From Pinus tabuliformis (lineage: Eukaryota; Streptophyta; Pinopsida; Pinales; Pinaceae), in contig CM062819.1 in the NCBI GenBank assembly GCA_031772625.1, positions 826,987,503 to 827,051,502 on the forward strand: a stretch of DNA of 64,000 nt, given 5' to 3'. Shown piece after piece: positions 1 through 9,473 of the stretch; within the stretch, counting starts at the first letter, position 1; every line of letters begins with the position of its first letter. Below the pieces are notes generated by a model. That model saw only the letters and a list, made by a program, of their open reading frames with translations, made no database searches and had not been told where the DNA came from. The translations under genes and the position numbers were made by a program.

Positions 1-170
1 TATAATCCAGCCGACCTAACAATAATAATATAATGCCACAAAAATAACAATAGAGGGATTCTATGGGGCACAAAAATAACAATATGTGGGTAATAGGGGC
101 ACAACAATATAAATAAGGGGTATAACTACAATAGTAATGGGGTAATCACTAGTATTATAGGGACCCAACA
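1..170 (-). repeat. E1 3' LTR (partial, window edge)
   Basis: These bases align without gaps to 5544-5713, with mismatches at window positions 34, 73, 86 and 104. In element orientation the LTR begins TGTTGGGTCC directly after the polypurine tract. The remaining half of this LTR lies outside the window. Confidence 0.95.
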
Positions 171-184
171 TGCCCCTCTCCTTC
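171..184 (-). other. E1 polypurine tract
   Basis: On the minus strand this reads GAAGGAGAGGGGCA and abuts the TG of the 3' LTR. That is the expected position and composition of the plus-strand primer of an LTR retrotransposon. Confidence 0.85.
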
Positions 185-199
185 AAAAAAGTGTTGTCC

Positions 200-928
200 T
201 CAACGCTTGAGTAGTTCTGGATACTTCTGCATAAAATTCTCATCCTCCCATGTGGAATCTTCAGCGGATAAGTTCTTCCACTTGATAAGATACTCTGAAA
301 TTGATCGATTTCGTAGCTGTCGAGTTCTTGTTTCTGTGACTGCTTCCGGTTCCAATATAATTTTTCCTTCCTCGTCAAGTTCTGGCAATATTGTTTGAAT
401 TGGGAGCTTGTCACCTATAACCTTCTTTAAACATGAAACATGGAAAACTGGGTGCAATCGAGAAGCTGCAGGAAGCTCCAATTTGTATGCCATAGTACCA
501 ATCTTTTGCAACACCTTGTACAGACCATAATACATTGGTGATAATTTATTATCCATCTTAGCTTGCTTTAGGGACATTTGCTTATATGGTTGTAGCCGTA
601 GGAATACCCAATCACCTACATCAAAACTTCTTTCACTGCAATGTTGATCTGCATCTTGTTTCATTCTATTTTGTGCCAACACGAGGTTATCCTTTAAGAG
701 TTGGAGGACTTGTTGTTGATGTTCGATGTGATGTTCCACTGCCTGAACCTTAGAATTTTCTCTTAAATATGATGTGATGGATGGTGGTTGATACCCATAA
801 AGTGCCATAAATGGGGTCATTTTTGTTGCTGTATGGAAGGAAGTGTTATACCACCATTCAACCAGAGGCAACCATTTGACCCATTGTGTCTGTTTATCAG
901 ATACAAAGCAACGAAGATATCCTTCCAA
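200..928 (-). pseudogene. E1 integrase C-terminal part and chromodomain
   Basis: This 242-residue segment starts in the integrase core just after the catalytic-Glu region. It continues through the GKTE-downstream helix (WVKWLPLVEWWYN), the basic C-terminal domain (WVFLRLQPYKQ, then SPMYYGLYKVLQKIG) and a hinge (LHPVFHVSCLK). It ends in a chromodomain at roughly residues 190-242 with LRNR, YLIKWKN and DSTWED. The chromodomain defines the chromovirus branch and is thought to direct integration to marked chromatin. It is in the same frame as the core segment at 1016-1453; a single TAA (1016-1018) separates them, so the ATG at 928 is internal and not a true start. Confidence 0.92.
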
Positions 929-1015
929 ACATTTGTTTACTATCTCAGTTTTCCCATCAGATTGAGGATGATAAGATGAGCTATGAGCTAACTGAGTACC
1001 AAGATGAGAAAATAA

Positions 1016-1453
1016 TTATGTCCAAAAATTTCCAGTGAAAATGGGATCTCTGTCACTTACAATAATCTTTGGGTTTCCATGTAGCTTTTGAACTGTTTCC
1101 ATAAATGCAGTAGAAACTGTACTGGCTTTAAATGGATGTGATAATGCACAAAAGTGTGCATACTTGGTAAGTCTGTCAACTACCACCATGATGACACTCT
1201 TTCCCTCAGACTTGGGTAAACCTGTGATAAAATCCATTGAAACCTCCTCCCAATGTTGGCTTGGAATGGATAAAGGTTGTAATAGACCCGGTGTCTTAAT
1301 TGTTTCAACTTTATTTTGCTGGCAAACCAAACATTCCGCCACAAACTTTTGAATATCTGATTTAAGGCCATCCCAAAAAAATTCCTTCTTAACCCTGTGG
1401 TAAGTTTTTAAAAATCTTGAGTGCCCTCCTAAGGGAGAAGTGTGCAATTCCAT
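1016..1453 (-). pseudogene. E1 integrase zinc-binding and catalytic core
   Basis: The 145-residue segment begins in the HHCC zinc domain (H-T-S-P-L-G-G-H, later C-L-V-C-Q) and carries the first catalytic Asp in VSMDFITGLP and the second in SDRDPIF. It stops at FWT followed by TAA. The same frame continues beyond the stop, with the third acidic residue (GKTE) near 950, so one substitution split the enzyme. The upstream junction to RNase H is a frameshift between about 1468 and 1530. Confidence 0.93.
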
Positions 1454-1467
1454 AAGAATCTTTTGTT

Positions 1468-1752
1468 TTAGCTAGGAATTCTTACAGAGGTATAAGCAAT
1501 CTTTGTACCATAACGAATCATTTTGCCAGCTAAATGTATCAGAAGTACTGGAATCTTTTGTAGCTTTCGAATAAGTGCCCACACTTCTTCATCATTCTTC
1601 CATTCCTCCCTTGCTTCGTTTATCCAATCTGGTTGGATAATAGAAATGGCACACAACAATGCTTCCACATCCTCATCCTTTCTTGAGAGTGCATCTGCCA
1701 CCACATTTTGCTTCCCTTTTTTGTAGATGATTTCAAAGTCATAACCCAACAT
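1468..1752 (-). pseudogene. E1 RNase H C-terminal part and linker to integrase
   Basis: This short piece contains GYDFEIIYKKGKQNVVADALSR split over the end of the RNase H domain; NVVADALSR is the conserved motif closing Gypsy RNase H. It lies in the same frame as the RT segment at 1804-3405. A TAA at 1804-1806 interrupts the frame in the TDH-S-L-K region, at the position where related elements have Tyr. Near its end the frame is lost by an indel before the integrase. Confidence 0.9.
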
Positions 1753-1803
1753 CTTTGTGACCCACTTTTGTTGCTCTTCAGAGGATAATCTTTGTTCTAA
1801 AAA

Positions 1804-3405
1804 TTATTTAAGGCTATCATGATCCGTTTTTACCTTGAAGTGTCTTCCCATTAGGTAGGGTCGCCATTTCTTAAGTGCATGGAGTATTGCCAACATTTCC
1901 TTCTCATAAATAGCTTTGCTTAAAAACTTTCCCTTGATTGGACTACTTTCAAAAGCAATGGGTCTTTCATCTTGCATTAGAACAGCACCAATTCCATTTC
2001 CTGAAGCATCACATTCCACAATAAAGGTTTTTGTGAAGTCCGGTGTAGCTAATACCGGTGCTTGGCACATTGCCTCTTTAAGATGTTCAAAGGCCTTTGT
2101 TGCTTCCGGAGTCCATGAAAATGAATCTTTCTTCAATAATGTTGTTAGAGGTGCTGCTATTCTCCCATAATTCTTAACAAACTTGCGATAATACCCTGTC
2201 AACCCAAGAAATCCTCGCAGATGCTTTATGGATGTGGGGATTTTCCATTCCTTAATGGCTTTAATTTTGCTAGGGTCTACCTTAACTCCTTCATGAGATA
2301 CAATATGACCCAAATATTCCACCTCCTGGACTCCAAAGAAACATTTGGATCTTTTTGCATATAATTGTTTCTCCTCCAATAGTTGTAGCACCCTGTCAAC
2401 ATGTTCAACATGATCCTTCCAAGACTTGCTGTAGATTAGTATATCATCAAAAAATACTAACACAAATTTTCTAAGGAATGGTTTGAAAATTGAATTCATC
2501 AAACCTTGAAATGTTGAAGGTGCATTGGTAAGGCCAAAAGGCATGACCAAAAATTCATAATGACCCTCATGAGTTCTAAATACCGTTTTCGGAATGTCTT
2601 CAACCTTCATTCTGATTTGATGATATCCCGAACGAAGATCCAACTTGGTGAAGTAAATTGATCCATGCAATTCATCCAGTAATTCATCAATAACAGGAAT
2701 GGGGAACTTATCTTTAATAGTGAGCCTGTTGAGCTCCCTATAATATGGACACATGCGCCATGATCCATCCTTCTTGTGCACCAATACTACTGGAGCTGAG
2801 AAAGAACTTTGACTCGGTTGAATTATACCAGCCTCTAGCATTTCTGCAACCATACGTTCAATTTCACTTTTTTGGACATAGGGATATCTGTACAGCCTGA
2901 TGTTTGGAGGAACACTTCCTGGAATCAGATGAATAGCATGATCATGATCACGCATAGGTGGGAGACCCTTGGGAGTCTCAAATACCTTGGAATGATTGTC
3001 CAAGACTTTTTGGAGATCTGGAGAAATAGATGATTCCAATGTGGAAACATCTAGCGAGCATAATTGTGCAATTACACCTCTTTGCTCCTCTTTTAGAAGC
3101 TTTTTCATACAATGAGAGCTGATTATCTTTCCTGGTTTCCCTGCAATACCCCTTAATTCAACTTCCTTTCCTTCCGTAGAAAATTTGATGAAAAGTTCTT
3201 GAAAATTAAAAGCTATTGTACCCAAGGATTGTAGCCATTGGACTCCTAGTACAACATCCGCACCTCCCATTGGAATGGAAAGCATTGGGCTAGTCAATAC
3301 ATATTCTCCCATGGATAGCTTGATATTATGGCACTTTCCAGAGAAATTTTTTTTCCTCCATTTGCAATCATCACTTGACACTCTGGTGCTGGATATAGGA
3401 AGCAA
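1804..3405 (-). pseudogene. E1 protease C-terminus, reverse transcriptase, RNase H
   Basis: This 533-residue segment is the largest open piece of the E1 polyprotein. The first 60 or so residues finish the retropepsin (GGADVVLGVQWLQSLG). RT follows with [53 protein letters not shown] and the catalytic box VFFDDILIYSK. Next come GHIVSHEGV, LRGFLGLTGYYRKF and RNase H (FIVECDASGNGIGAVL, then KTDHDSLK). All RT Asp residues are present. The upstream protease half is in another frame; the shift maps to an eight-T run at 3347-3354 (A8 in element sense), a plausible slippage site. The Met at 3405 is therefore not a real start. Confidence 0.95.
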
Positions 3406-3533
3406 TTCAATTCTTTTGCTACCCTACAATGAATAAAATTGTGGGTGCTTCCTGAATCAATCAACACTATTACCTTTTTCTTCTTGATTTGTCCTTCTAT
3501 CTTGATGGTTTGAGGAGTGGTAATTCCCGCCAA
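3294..3533 (-). pseudogene. E1 protease N-terminal part
   Basis: This 79-residue segment contains the retropepsin active-site motif LIDSGSTHNFI and the following VAKELNC region. It is in the same frame as gag, separated only by a TAA at 3612-3614, so gag and protease were one open frame. Downstream the frame is lost at the eight-base homopolymer near 3347-3354. Confidence 0.9.
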
Positions 3534-3611
3534 TGCATTACAAGATATGGTCGGATTTATTTTTTCTTCATCTAGGCTTTGTTCCTGAAGTATATCTTCT
3601 TCTTTTGACCT

Positions 3612-4712
3612 TTATTGCTCCTTTTCTTCTTCCTCTTCACAATCTATGTAGAATAATTTCTTCTCAGCACACTTATGACCTTTAGTGTATTTGCTATCAC
3701 AACTGTAACAAAGCCCTTTTGCTCTTTTTTCTTCCAATTGTTGTGGTGTCAACCTTATAGGTTGTGGAAGACTAGGGGCAACAACACTTCTGTCTTTATA
3801 GTTGTGAGTGGTATGCTTCCTGGTTGCCATAATTTTGCTTTCCATTTTTCTTGCTAACCTGAATGCCTTCTCTAATGAATCAGGTTCCCAAAGGCGAACA
3901 TTATGTTGGATATTATCCTTTAAAGACCCTATGAACACATCAATCCTATGCTCCTCTGGAATATCTTTTACCCTTATGTTCAATTTTTGGAACTCCTCAA
4001 TGTGCTCCATTACTGAACCCTTTTGTTTGAGACTTATCAATTGGCTAAAAAAAGTGTTGCTTTTTGTATCTTCATAATGTGCTATCAATTCTTCCATAAA
4101 AATTGCCCAAGTGATAAATTGTTTACGAGAGCAAAGCCATTGATACCATACAAACTGATTTGGTTCCAAATATACAATTGCCATATGTACCTTTTGTGCG
4201 TTTTGCACATTATTGAGATCGAAGAATTGCTCCATCTGTAATATCCATGTGGCATGATCCTTGCCATCAAACTTCCTCATATCGATTTTTGGAATATGGT
4301 GATTCTTCGATCCAACATTAGCATCTATGGAATCATGATTAACATTTCTTTTGCTCTCATCATGAGTTTCCTTTACTACCTTTTCACCATTAGTGACCCT
4401 TTCTTGTAGCAACTTCTTCAATTCTTCCATGTCTGTCTTCATATCTATCTTCAAATCTGCCATGTCTCTCTTCAAATCTGTCTTCGAATTATCCATCTTA
4501 GCTTCCATGCCCTTTATCTTAGATTCCATGCCATTTATCTTAGATTCCACGCCACTTATCTTAGCTTCTGTTAGCTTTTGTGAGCGTGACATTTGTTGCA
4601 CTTGTTCTTGTAATTTTGATATATCATGTAGCATTTCTTCCTCTTCTTCATGGGTCATGTTAGAGCTTTCAGGTTCCTTACTAGGTGTTTTCATTTTCTT
4701 TCCTCGGGGCAT
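3612..4712 (-). CDS. gag: E1 Gag (capsid and nucleocapsid)
   Basis: This is an intact 366-residue Gag. The N-terminus (about residues 15-110) is a charged coiled-coil with heptad-like repeats of ESKI-GMESKI-GMEAKM. The capsid region has the Gypsy Gag signature ATWILQMEQFFDL and later QKGSVMEHIEEFQKL. A CCHC-type knuckle near residues 335-350 reads C-Y-S-C followed by GHKC. Gag forms the virus-like particle and binds the element RNA. The ATG sits about 650 bases downstream of the primer site. The TAA that ends it is in frame with protease; in related chromoviruses gag-pol is one frame, so this may be a nonsense mutation or a readthrough stop. Confidence 0.92.
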   Translation of the reverse strand: MPRGKKMKTPSKEPESSNMTHEEEEEMLHDISKLQEQVQQMSRSQKLTEAKISGVESKINGMESKIKGMEAKMDNSKTDLKRDMADLKIDMKTDMEELKKLLQERVTNGEKVVKETHDESKRNVNHDSIDANVGSKNHHIPKIDMRKFDGKDHATWILQMEQFFDLNNVQNAQKVHMAIVYLEPNQFVWYQWLCSRKQFITWAIFMEELIAHYEDTKSNTFFSQLISLKQKGSVMEHIEEFQKLNIRVKDIPEEHRIDVFIGSLKDNIQHNVRLWEPDSLEKAFRLARKMESKIMATRKHTTHNYKDRSVVAPSLPQPIRLTPQQLEEKRAKGLCYSCDSKYTKGHKCAEKKLFYIDCEEEEEKEQ

Positions 4713-5366
4713 CAGTTACCGATAATAATGATTTACTATGCCCTTTGAATTCCGTTAAACCAAGCTTACACAAAAATTAAAAAAAAACACTACACACCTT
4801 TTTTCACTTTATAGAAGCCTGATATTGAATCTAATGTATCTCTGTAATTTCGGATCATCCAATTCTGAAATCTCTACCTGTAGTAGCCTTCTGCGTCCTC
4901 TTTCCAATGCCACAAGTCTGAGCCAAATTGGATTCTCCAAGGAAGAGTTATGTGAAATCTCCCACAGTGACCTGTTTTTAGACTGGTTCAGTAGAGCGAA
5001 CTTTCACGACGGGCCATGAGTCACTGTTTCAACCTTTGAATCTGAAACACACACACAAGAAATTACCGTCCGTCCTCTTTCTGTACCTTCTTACGAAATT
5101 TCAATCCGATCCCCAGAGAGAAAGTTATGACGATTTTCCCCAGGTCACCTGTTTTGAATGTAATTCAAGAGTCTACAAAAAGACCAACTTCCTCAGATCA
5201 TATCTCCGTAAATATCGTGCGAAAAGCTCTGAAATTCGGACCCAAGGTTCAGCGAGATTTCTTCTCAAATGGGTTTTTTTTGCGACTTTTGAAACGTCAC
5301 AGAAACAAAGTTATAGCGAAAATTCCACGATGACCTGTTTGGAGCAGCAAAACCCTAAAATCCAAA
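4713..5366 (-). other. E1 5' leader
   Basis: This untranslated stretch lies between primer site and gag ATG in element orientation. The open frames here on the plus strand show no family resemblance. Packaging or dimerisation signals would be expected in it but cannot be recognised by eye. Confidence 0.6.
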
Positions 5367-5378
5367 GCTCTGATACCA
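5367..5378 (-). other. E1 primer binding site (initiator tRNA-Met)
   Basis: The minus strand reads TGGTATCAGAGC, complementary to the 3' end of plant initiator tRNA-Met (CUCUGAUACCA). Two bases separate it from the LTR end. Confidence 0.93.
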
Positions 5379-5380
5379 AA

Positions 5381-5713
5381 TGTTATGAAACCAGCTCAAG
5401 AAAAGATAGAAAAGATAGATCAACACCTTAGAATTCAGCCTCTTCGAGGGGGAAACCTCCTTTACATTACATAAATGAACAATTCTTGGATGATACAAAT
5501 GACAAAACCTCCTTTCTATATATAGGAGTCTAGGAAGTCACAATATAATCCAGCCGACCTAACAATAATAATATAAAGCCACAAAAATAACAATAGAGGG
5601 ATTCTATGGGGCACAGAAATAACAATATGGGGGTAATAGGGGCACAAAAATATAAATAAGGGGTATAACTACAATAGTAATGGGGTAATCACTAGTATTA
5701 TAGGGACCCAACA
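5381..5713 (-). repeat. E1 5' LTR
   Basis: This complete 333-bp LTR begins TGTTGGG and ends ATAACA in element orientation. The boundary is fixed by the primer site on one side and by the end of homology to 1-170 on the other. The flank at 5714 begins gaatt, which would be the target duplication if the other side were visible. Confidence 0.94.
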
Positions 5714-7689
5714 GAATTCCTATTAAATAGGGGCTTAATTCCTCAAGGAAAAATGCAAGGAAATAAGAGATTAGAGGCTTGGAAATTTGGCTAAGTATTG
5801 GCCAAAGGAAATTCGTGAGGCAGAGGATAAAAAATACTTATGCAGGTTAAGCTCAAGGTTGAGTAGAGCATATCGTATTCATCTAGATTATTTGATTAAT
5901 TCAATACAGATAGTAAGGGGTTTTGAGCAATTGCTTTCCCCTAGATAAATATTTGTGCATGTGTGATGTTTCCTTTTTCATGTCATTGATTCTTGTTTTA
6001 GATGGTGAAGTTACTTCCACGGATAAGTAGAGTAGCTTCAAGTCTTGTGATTTAGTAAATTTCATGAGCAATTTTGAATCTACACATTAATTTCTACAGG
6101 AAAGGGTTCAATTGCTAAAATCCATCAACACTCAACTAATATGTGAGATAAATCAACATTTGATAGAATTCTTGTGACTTCTAATTTTGTACACTCATCT
6201 AGTTTCACCAACACCCAATAGATCATCAACATTCAGTGGAAATCTTGACTATTACACATCACTATAGGCATTCAATGACTCAGCAATACTAACAAGGTTC
6301 GTTGAGTATATCTTCTATCAACGTTGGCATTCACCATAGATTAATTTCTTGCAACATTGTTATTTTTCTATTGACACTCAATGATTTATCAACATTTCTT
6401 AGTGAGGCATTTTTGACATTGACACTTTGGAAAGGTTGTCTCCTTGTTTCTTTTTCCCAAACCTCAATGAGTTAATTAGTGCTCAGAGGAAAGGTATAGA
6501 TTATTTACCATTATTCATGTCTTTTTATTTTTCCTTATTTTTATGTTAAATATGATACTTTTATATTTTATGAATTCTTGTAAATTTTGGGTCTTTCAAT
6601 CTAAGATTAAAATATAAAATAAAATCTTCATCAAATCATTAAACAAAATAATAATGAAATATATGAAATATGGAAATATGAATGTGCTCAAGAGAAAATA
6701 GTACCAAAGGATTTTTTAAGGGTGTATTATGTACTCAAAAAATGTAAATTCTCTGGTGAAACCAAAATCTCTAATCATACCTTCAAAAAATAACCAAAAA
6801 AATTTCAAGTGAACAAACTTAGATTACAACTAAGTTCCAAAAATTATTTATAGCTTTGTATATAGGCAAGTTTTTTCTTAACATGATAATTCTCTACTTC
6901 TCCAACCTTCATACCATTACCCATCATCCATACTTTGAAAATGATCCATACCGAAAGACTACTTCCAATAAGGGAGTATTTATTTGTAATCTCTAAGTAG
7001 GATTATTACCCTACTAGTGTTACTCCACTACCTGCGAGCATCCATAGCCCCAACAAAGTCATCTTGATATCACAAACCTTACTCTACTACTAGTGAGTAT
7101 CTATGAACTCGACAAATATATTTGTATTCCCTCATTAGCAAGTATGTTCTACTCTATATCTCATCATCATGTTCTTCTTCTCCATTTTTAGCTAATCCTT
7201 AGTGAGGAATTTAAGTGGAACAAGCATTAAATACTAAGGATTATATCTATTAGTGAAGGGGTAAAATAGGTTCCTATGTCATTTTGAAGCTTAATAACCC
7301 TTAAAAAAAAAGTAGAACATTCATCATGTTTTTTTACATCACATAGACTATGTATTCCACATTCCATAGTCCTTTCTTTCTAGACATTACCTTCATAGAG
7401 AAACATTGTACTTTCCCAAATCATGTTTATAAAGAACTATAAATATCTCCTACCTTGCACCCATTAAAATCTAATTAAAATTATTTTGTCATCAAGCAAG
7501 TAAGGTATGCTACTGATGGATGAAATCCATGCTTTTCCAAAAGTTGAAAAATTAAAATCCCCATAAAAAGTATCACAACTCATGAAATTATGTAGTGAAA
7601 ATACTTGTGTAAAAAAGGATAGAAACAACTGAAAAGAAAAACTAATGAAAGAAAATGAAGTATAAGAACTATGGTACAAGTTGCTCCTT
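5714..7689. other. AT-rich unassigned sequence
   Basis: I see no recognisable coding, LTR end or strong repeat in these 2 kb. In the orientation of E6 it would lie downstream of integrase, so it may hold its decayed 3' part and LTR, but nothing supports a boundary. Confidence 0.5.
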
Positions 7690-8700
7690 AAATCATGTAA
7701 GTGAAATATTGCTTGAGGACTTACTAGACGTGGATAAGAAGGGAAGCCAATTTACCCTTTAGGCTTTGCAATTGATAGCGTCAGACCCATTTTTCTTTGA
7801 GCTTGAGACAATTGTAGGGATGGAAGGTAGATTTTATTTGGCAAGAATACTTCCTAGACATACAAAATAAAATATGGAGAAGTTCCCAAGGCTTCCTTCG
7901 AGGTTATTTTGTTATCCATGAGTGCTTTATGAAAATAATTATACCCATTTCATGTTTTTCAGTAACAAATTTCTTCAAGATGAGATTAAATTTCTTATTA
8001 GTATATTTAACTACTCCATTTCATCATGTATAGTAATTAACATAATATCTCTAGAAATTCCTTTATCAAATGAAAAATTTAGTTAGCAAGGTGCAGAAAA
8101 ATTAAGAAGAATTATAGAAAACAATGTACCCCAAACCTCATAATTAGATGTTGTTATAGAAACTATATGACTACTTTTTAATTTACTATGGTGAATGGGA
8201 AGGATTTAGTCCATTAGATAAAATAATATGCCATTGCTAGAGTATATTTATGTTGCTTTAAAGAGTGATAATTAATTTCAACTATAATATCTATTCCCCA
8301 TTGCTCAAAATGCCCAATTATGGCTACATGTCACAATGGGGTGGATTCTTTCTTCTCCCTACCTGTATTTATTTTCTAAGTCTTACATCTTCTAACATAC
8401 ATGTGAACATCATTTAATAAAGTTGGCTAGTACTAGTAACCCATCCTAAAAAATTTATGGGAAATGTTTTCTCCAAAAAAATGGTTTCTTGAAAGACCAT
8501 CATGGAGATCTTTCAGTACTTTCTCAACATCCTAAAAAATTTATGGGAAATGTTTTCTCCAAAAAAATGGTTTCTTGAAAGACCATCATGGAGATCTTTC
8601 AGTACTTTCTCAACATCATATGATTTTTAGTACTCACATCATATGCTTTGTAGTACTCCATAATAGTTCTTCTAGAATAAAACCAAATTTATCAACTAAT
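7690..8700 (-). pseudogene. E6 integrase relic
   Basis: A frame with scattered stops can be followed through the zinc domain (KDLHDG, NHF, then DVHMYVRRCK) and the core (GHFEQWGIDII, KQHKYTLAMAYYF, KSFPFTIVN). In another frame there follow a GISRD segment and YTNKKFNLILKKF. The first catalytic Asp (GIDII) is present. At the Glu position the sequence reads GVVKYTNK, so Glu appears changed to Lys, and the second Asp is not evident. Length and motif order fit a plant Gypsy integrase. The 86-bp duplication at 8442-8613 doubles part of the zinc domain. Confidence 0.72.
8442..8613. repeat. 86-bp exact tandem duplication
   Basis: Bases 8442-8527 and 8528-8613 are identical by eye and directly adjacent. 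The duplicated piece encodes the N-terminal zinc region of the E6 integrase relic. Identity inside an otherwise heavily mutated element means the duplication is recent. Confidence 0.93.
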
Positions 8701-8961
8701 ATTGAGTACAATTCAAACATAATCCCTCTTTTCCTTGGAAACGATATGGTTAGGACATGAATAATGATACAAAAAATTAGATAGATTAAAGTACTAGGAA
8801 TCAACAACTATTGGGATAAAAACTATACCATTGGAGGAAATATGCATTTTTTCTCTCATTCTTCTTGTTATGGATTTGCAAAGTCTTAATATTAAAGATG
8901 AGGATGTCATCCCTAGGGGTAAATATTTTTGAAGGGAAAACAAGAAAATATTTTTTTAATT

Positions 8962-9241
8962 GTATTTTTGGCTTATCTCCCTATAGGTTTACTCAAATTT
9001 CAAGTGTAGACCCATTGGATGTGGAATTAAATTCTGCATCCAACAAGTACCCACTTTGCATGCTTTTGAGCAAACCCACACCAAAAATTTTGAAAATGCA
9101 TCATGTATTTTCATTTTTTTAGTGAGTCTCCTCAAAAGAATACATAGTGGGTACTCATTGGATGCATAATTTGATTTTGCATCTAGTGAATATCTACACT
9201 TAAATTTTGAGTAAATCTATGAGGAGATCAGCCAAAAATAC
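8962..9241. repeat. Fold-back (long inverted repeat) element, MITE-like
   Basis: The left arm 8962-9101 and right arm 9102-9241 are reverse complements with roughly 80% identity by eye and essentially no loop; the symmetry centre lies at 9101/9102. The outermost bases are gtatttttggc and its complement. Weaker complementarity may continue to about 8936 and 9262. It lies between the pre-RT linker and the integrase of E6. No ORF or clear target duplication is visible, so assignment to a MITE family is inference. Confidence 0.85.
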
Positions 9242-9289
9242 TATATGAAAAGTAGTTTTCTTTCTTTACTTTTAAAATTTTGTAACTCT

Positions 9290-9468
9290 TATTTTATTAT
9301 TTTCCTTAGGAGGCCTATTTTGGACTTAAAATTTCTCCTAATGAGCTTGACATAAGCCCGCTTCTCATTATCAAATGGTAATTTTCCAAGTATCATATTT
9401 CTAGGTATTTTTGTAGTATCCAAATTTATCTACTCATATCCTAAGTTAGAACTACTAGCTTGAACATT
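9290..9468 (-). pseudogene. E6 linker upstream of RT
   Basis: A minus-strand frame here reads LGKLPFDNEKRAYVKLI, which resembles the segment preceding RT in plant Gypsy polyproteins. It continues, in the same frame, the linker on the other side of the solo LTR (11012-11200) if the LTR and one target duplication are disregarded, so the LTR inserted into formerly contiguous pol. Confidence 0.65.
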
Positions 9469-9473
9469 TAATG

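Larger units (their letters stand above)
1..5713 (-). mobile_element. E1: young chromoviral Ty3/Gypsy LTR retrotransposon
   Basis: This is an almost complete small chromovirus read on the minus strand. In element order it has the 5' LTR (5381-5713), an initiator-Met primer site (5367-5378), a leader, gag, protease, RT, RNase H, integrase, a chromodomain, a polypurine tract (171-184) and the 3' LTR (1-170, cut by the window edge). Over the 170 bases where both LTRs are visible I count four differences and no indel, about 2.4%, so insertion is recent. The total size of about 5.9 kb, short LTRs and fused gag-pol frame fit a Reina-like chromovirus; that lineage call is inference. Coding is disabled by three in-frame TAA codons and two frameshifts. 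Target duplication cannot be tested because the left flank is outside the window. Confidence 0.93.
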
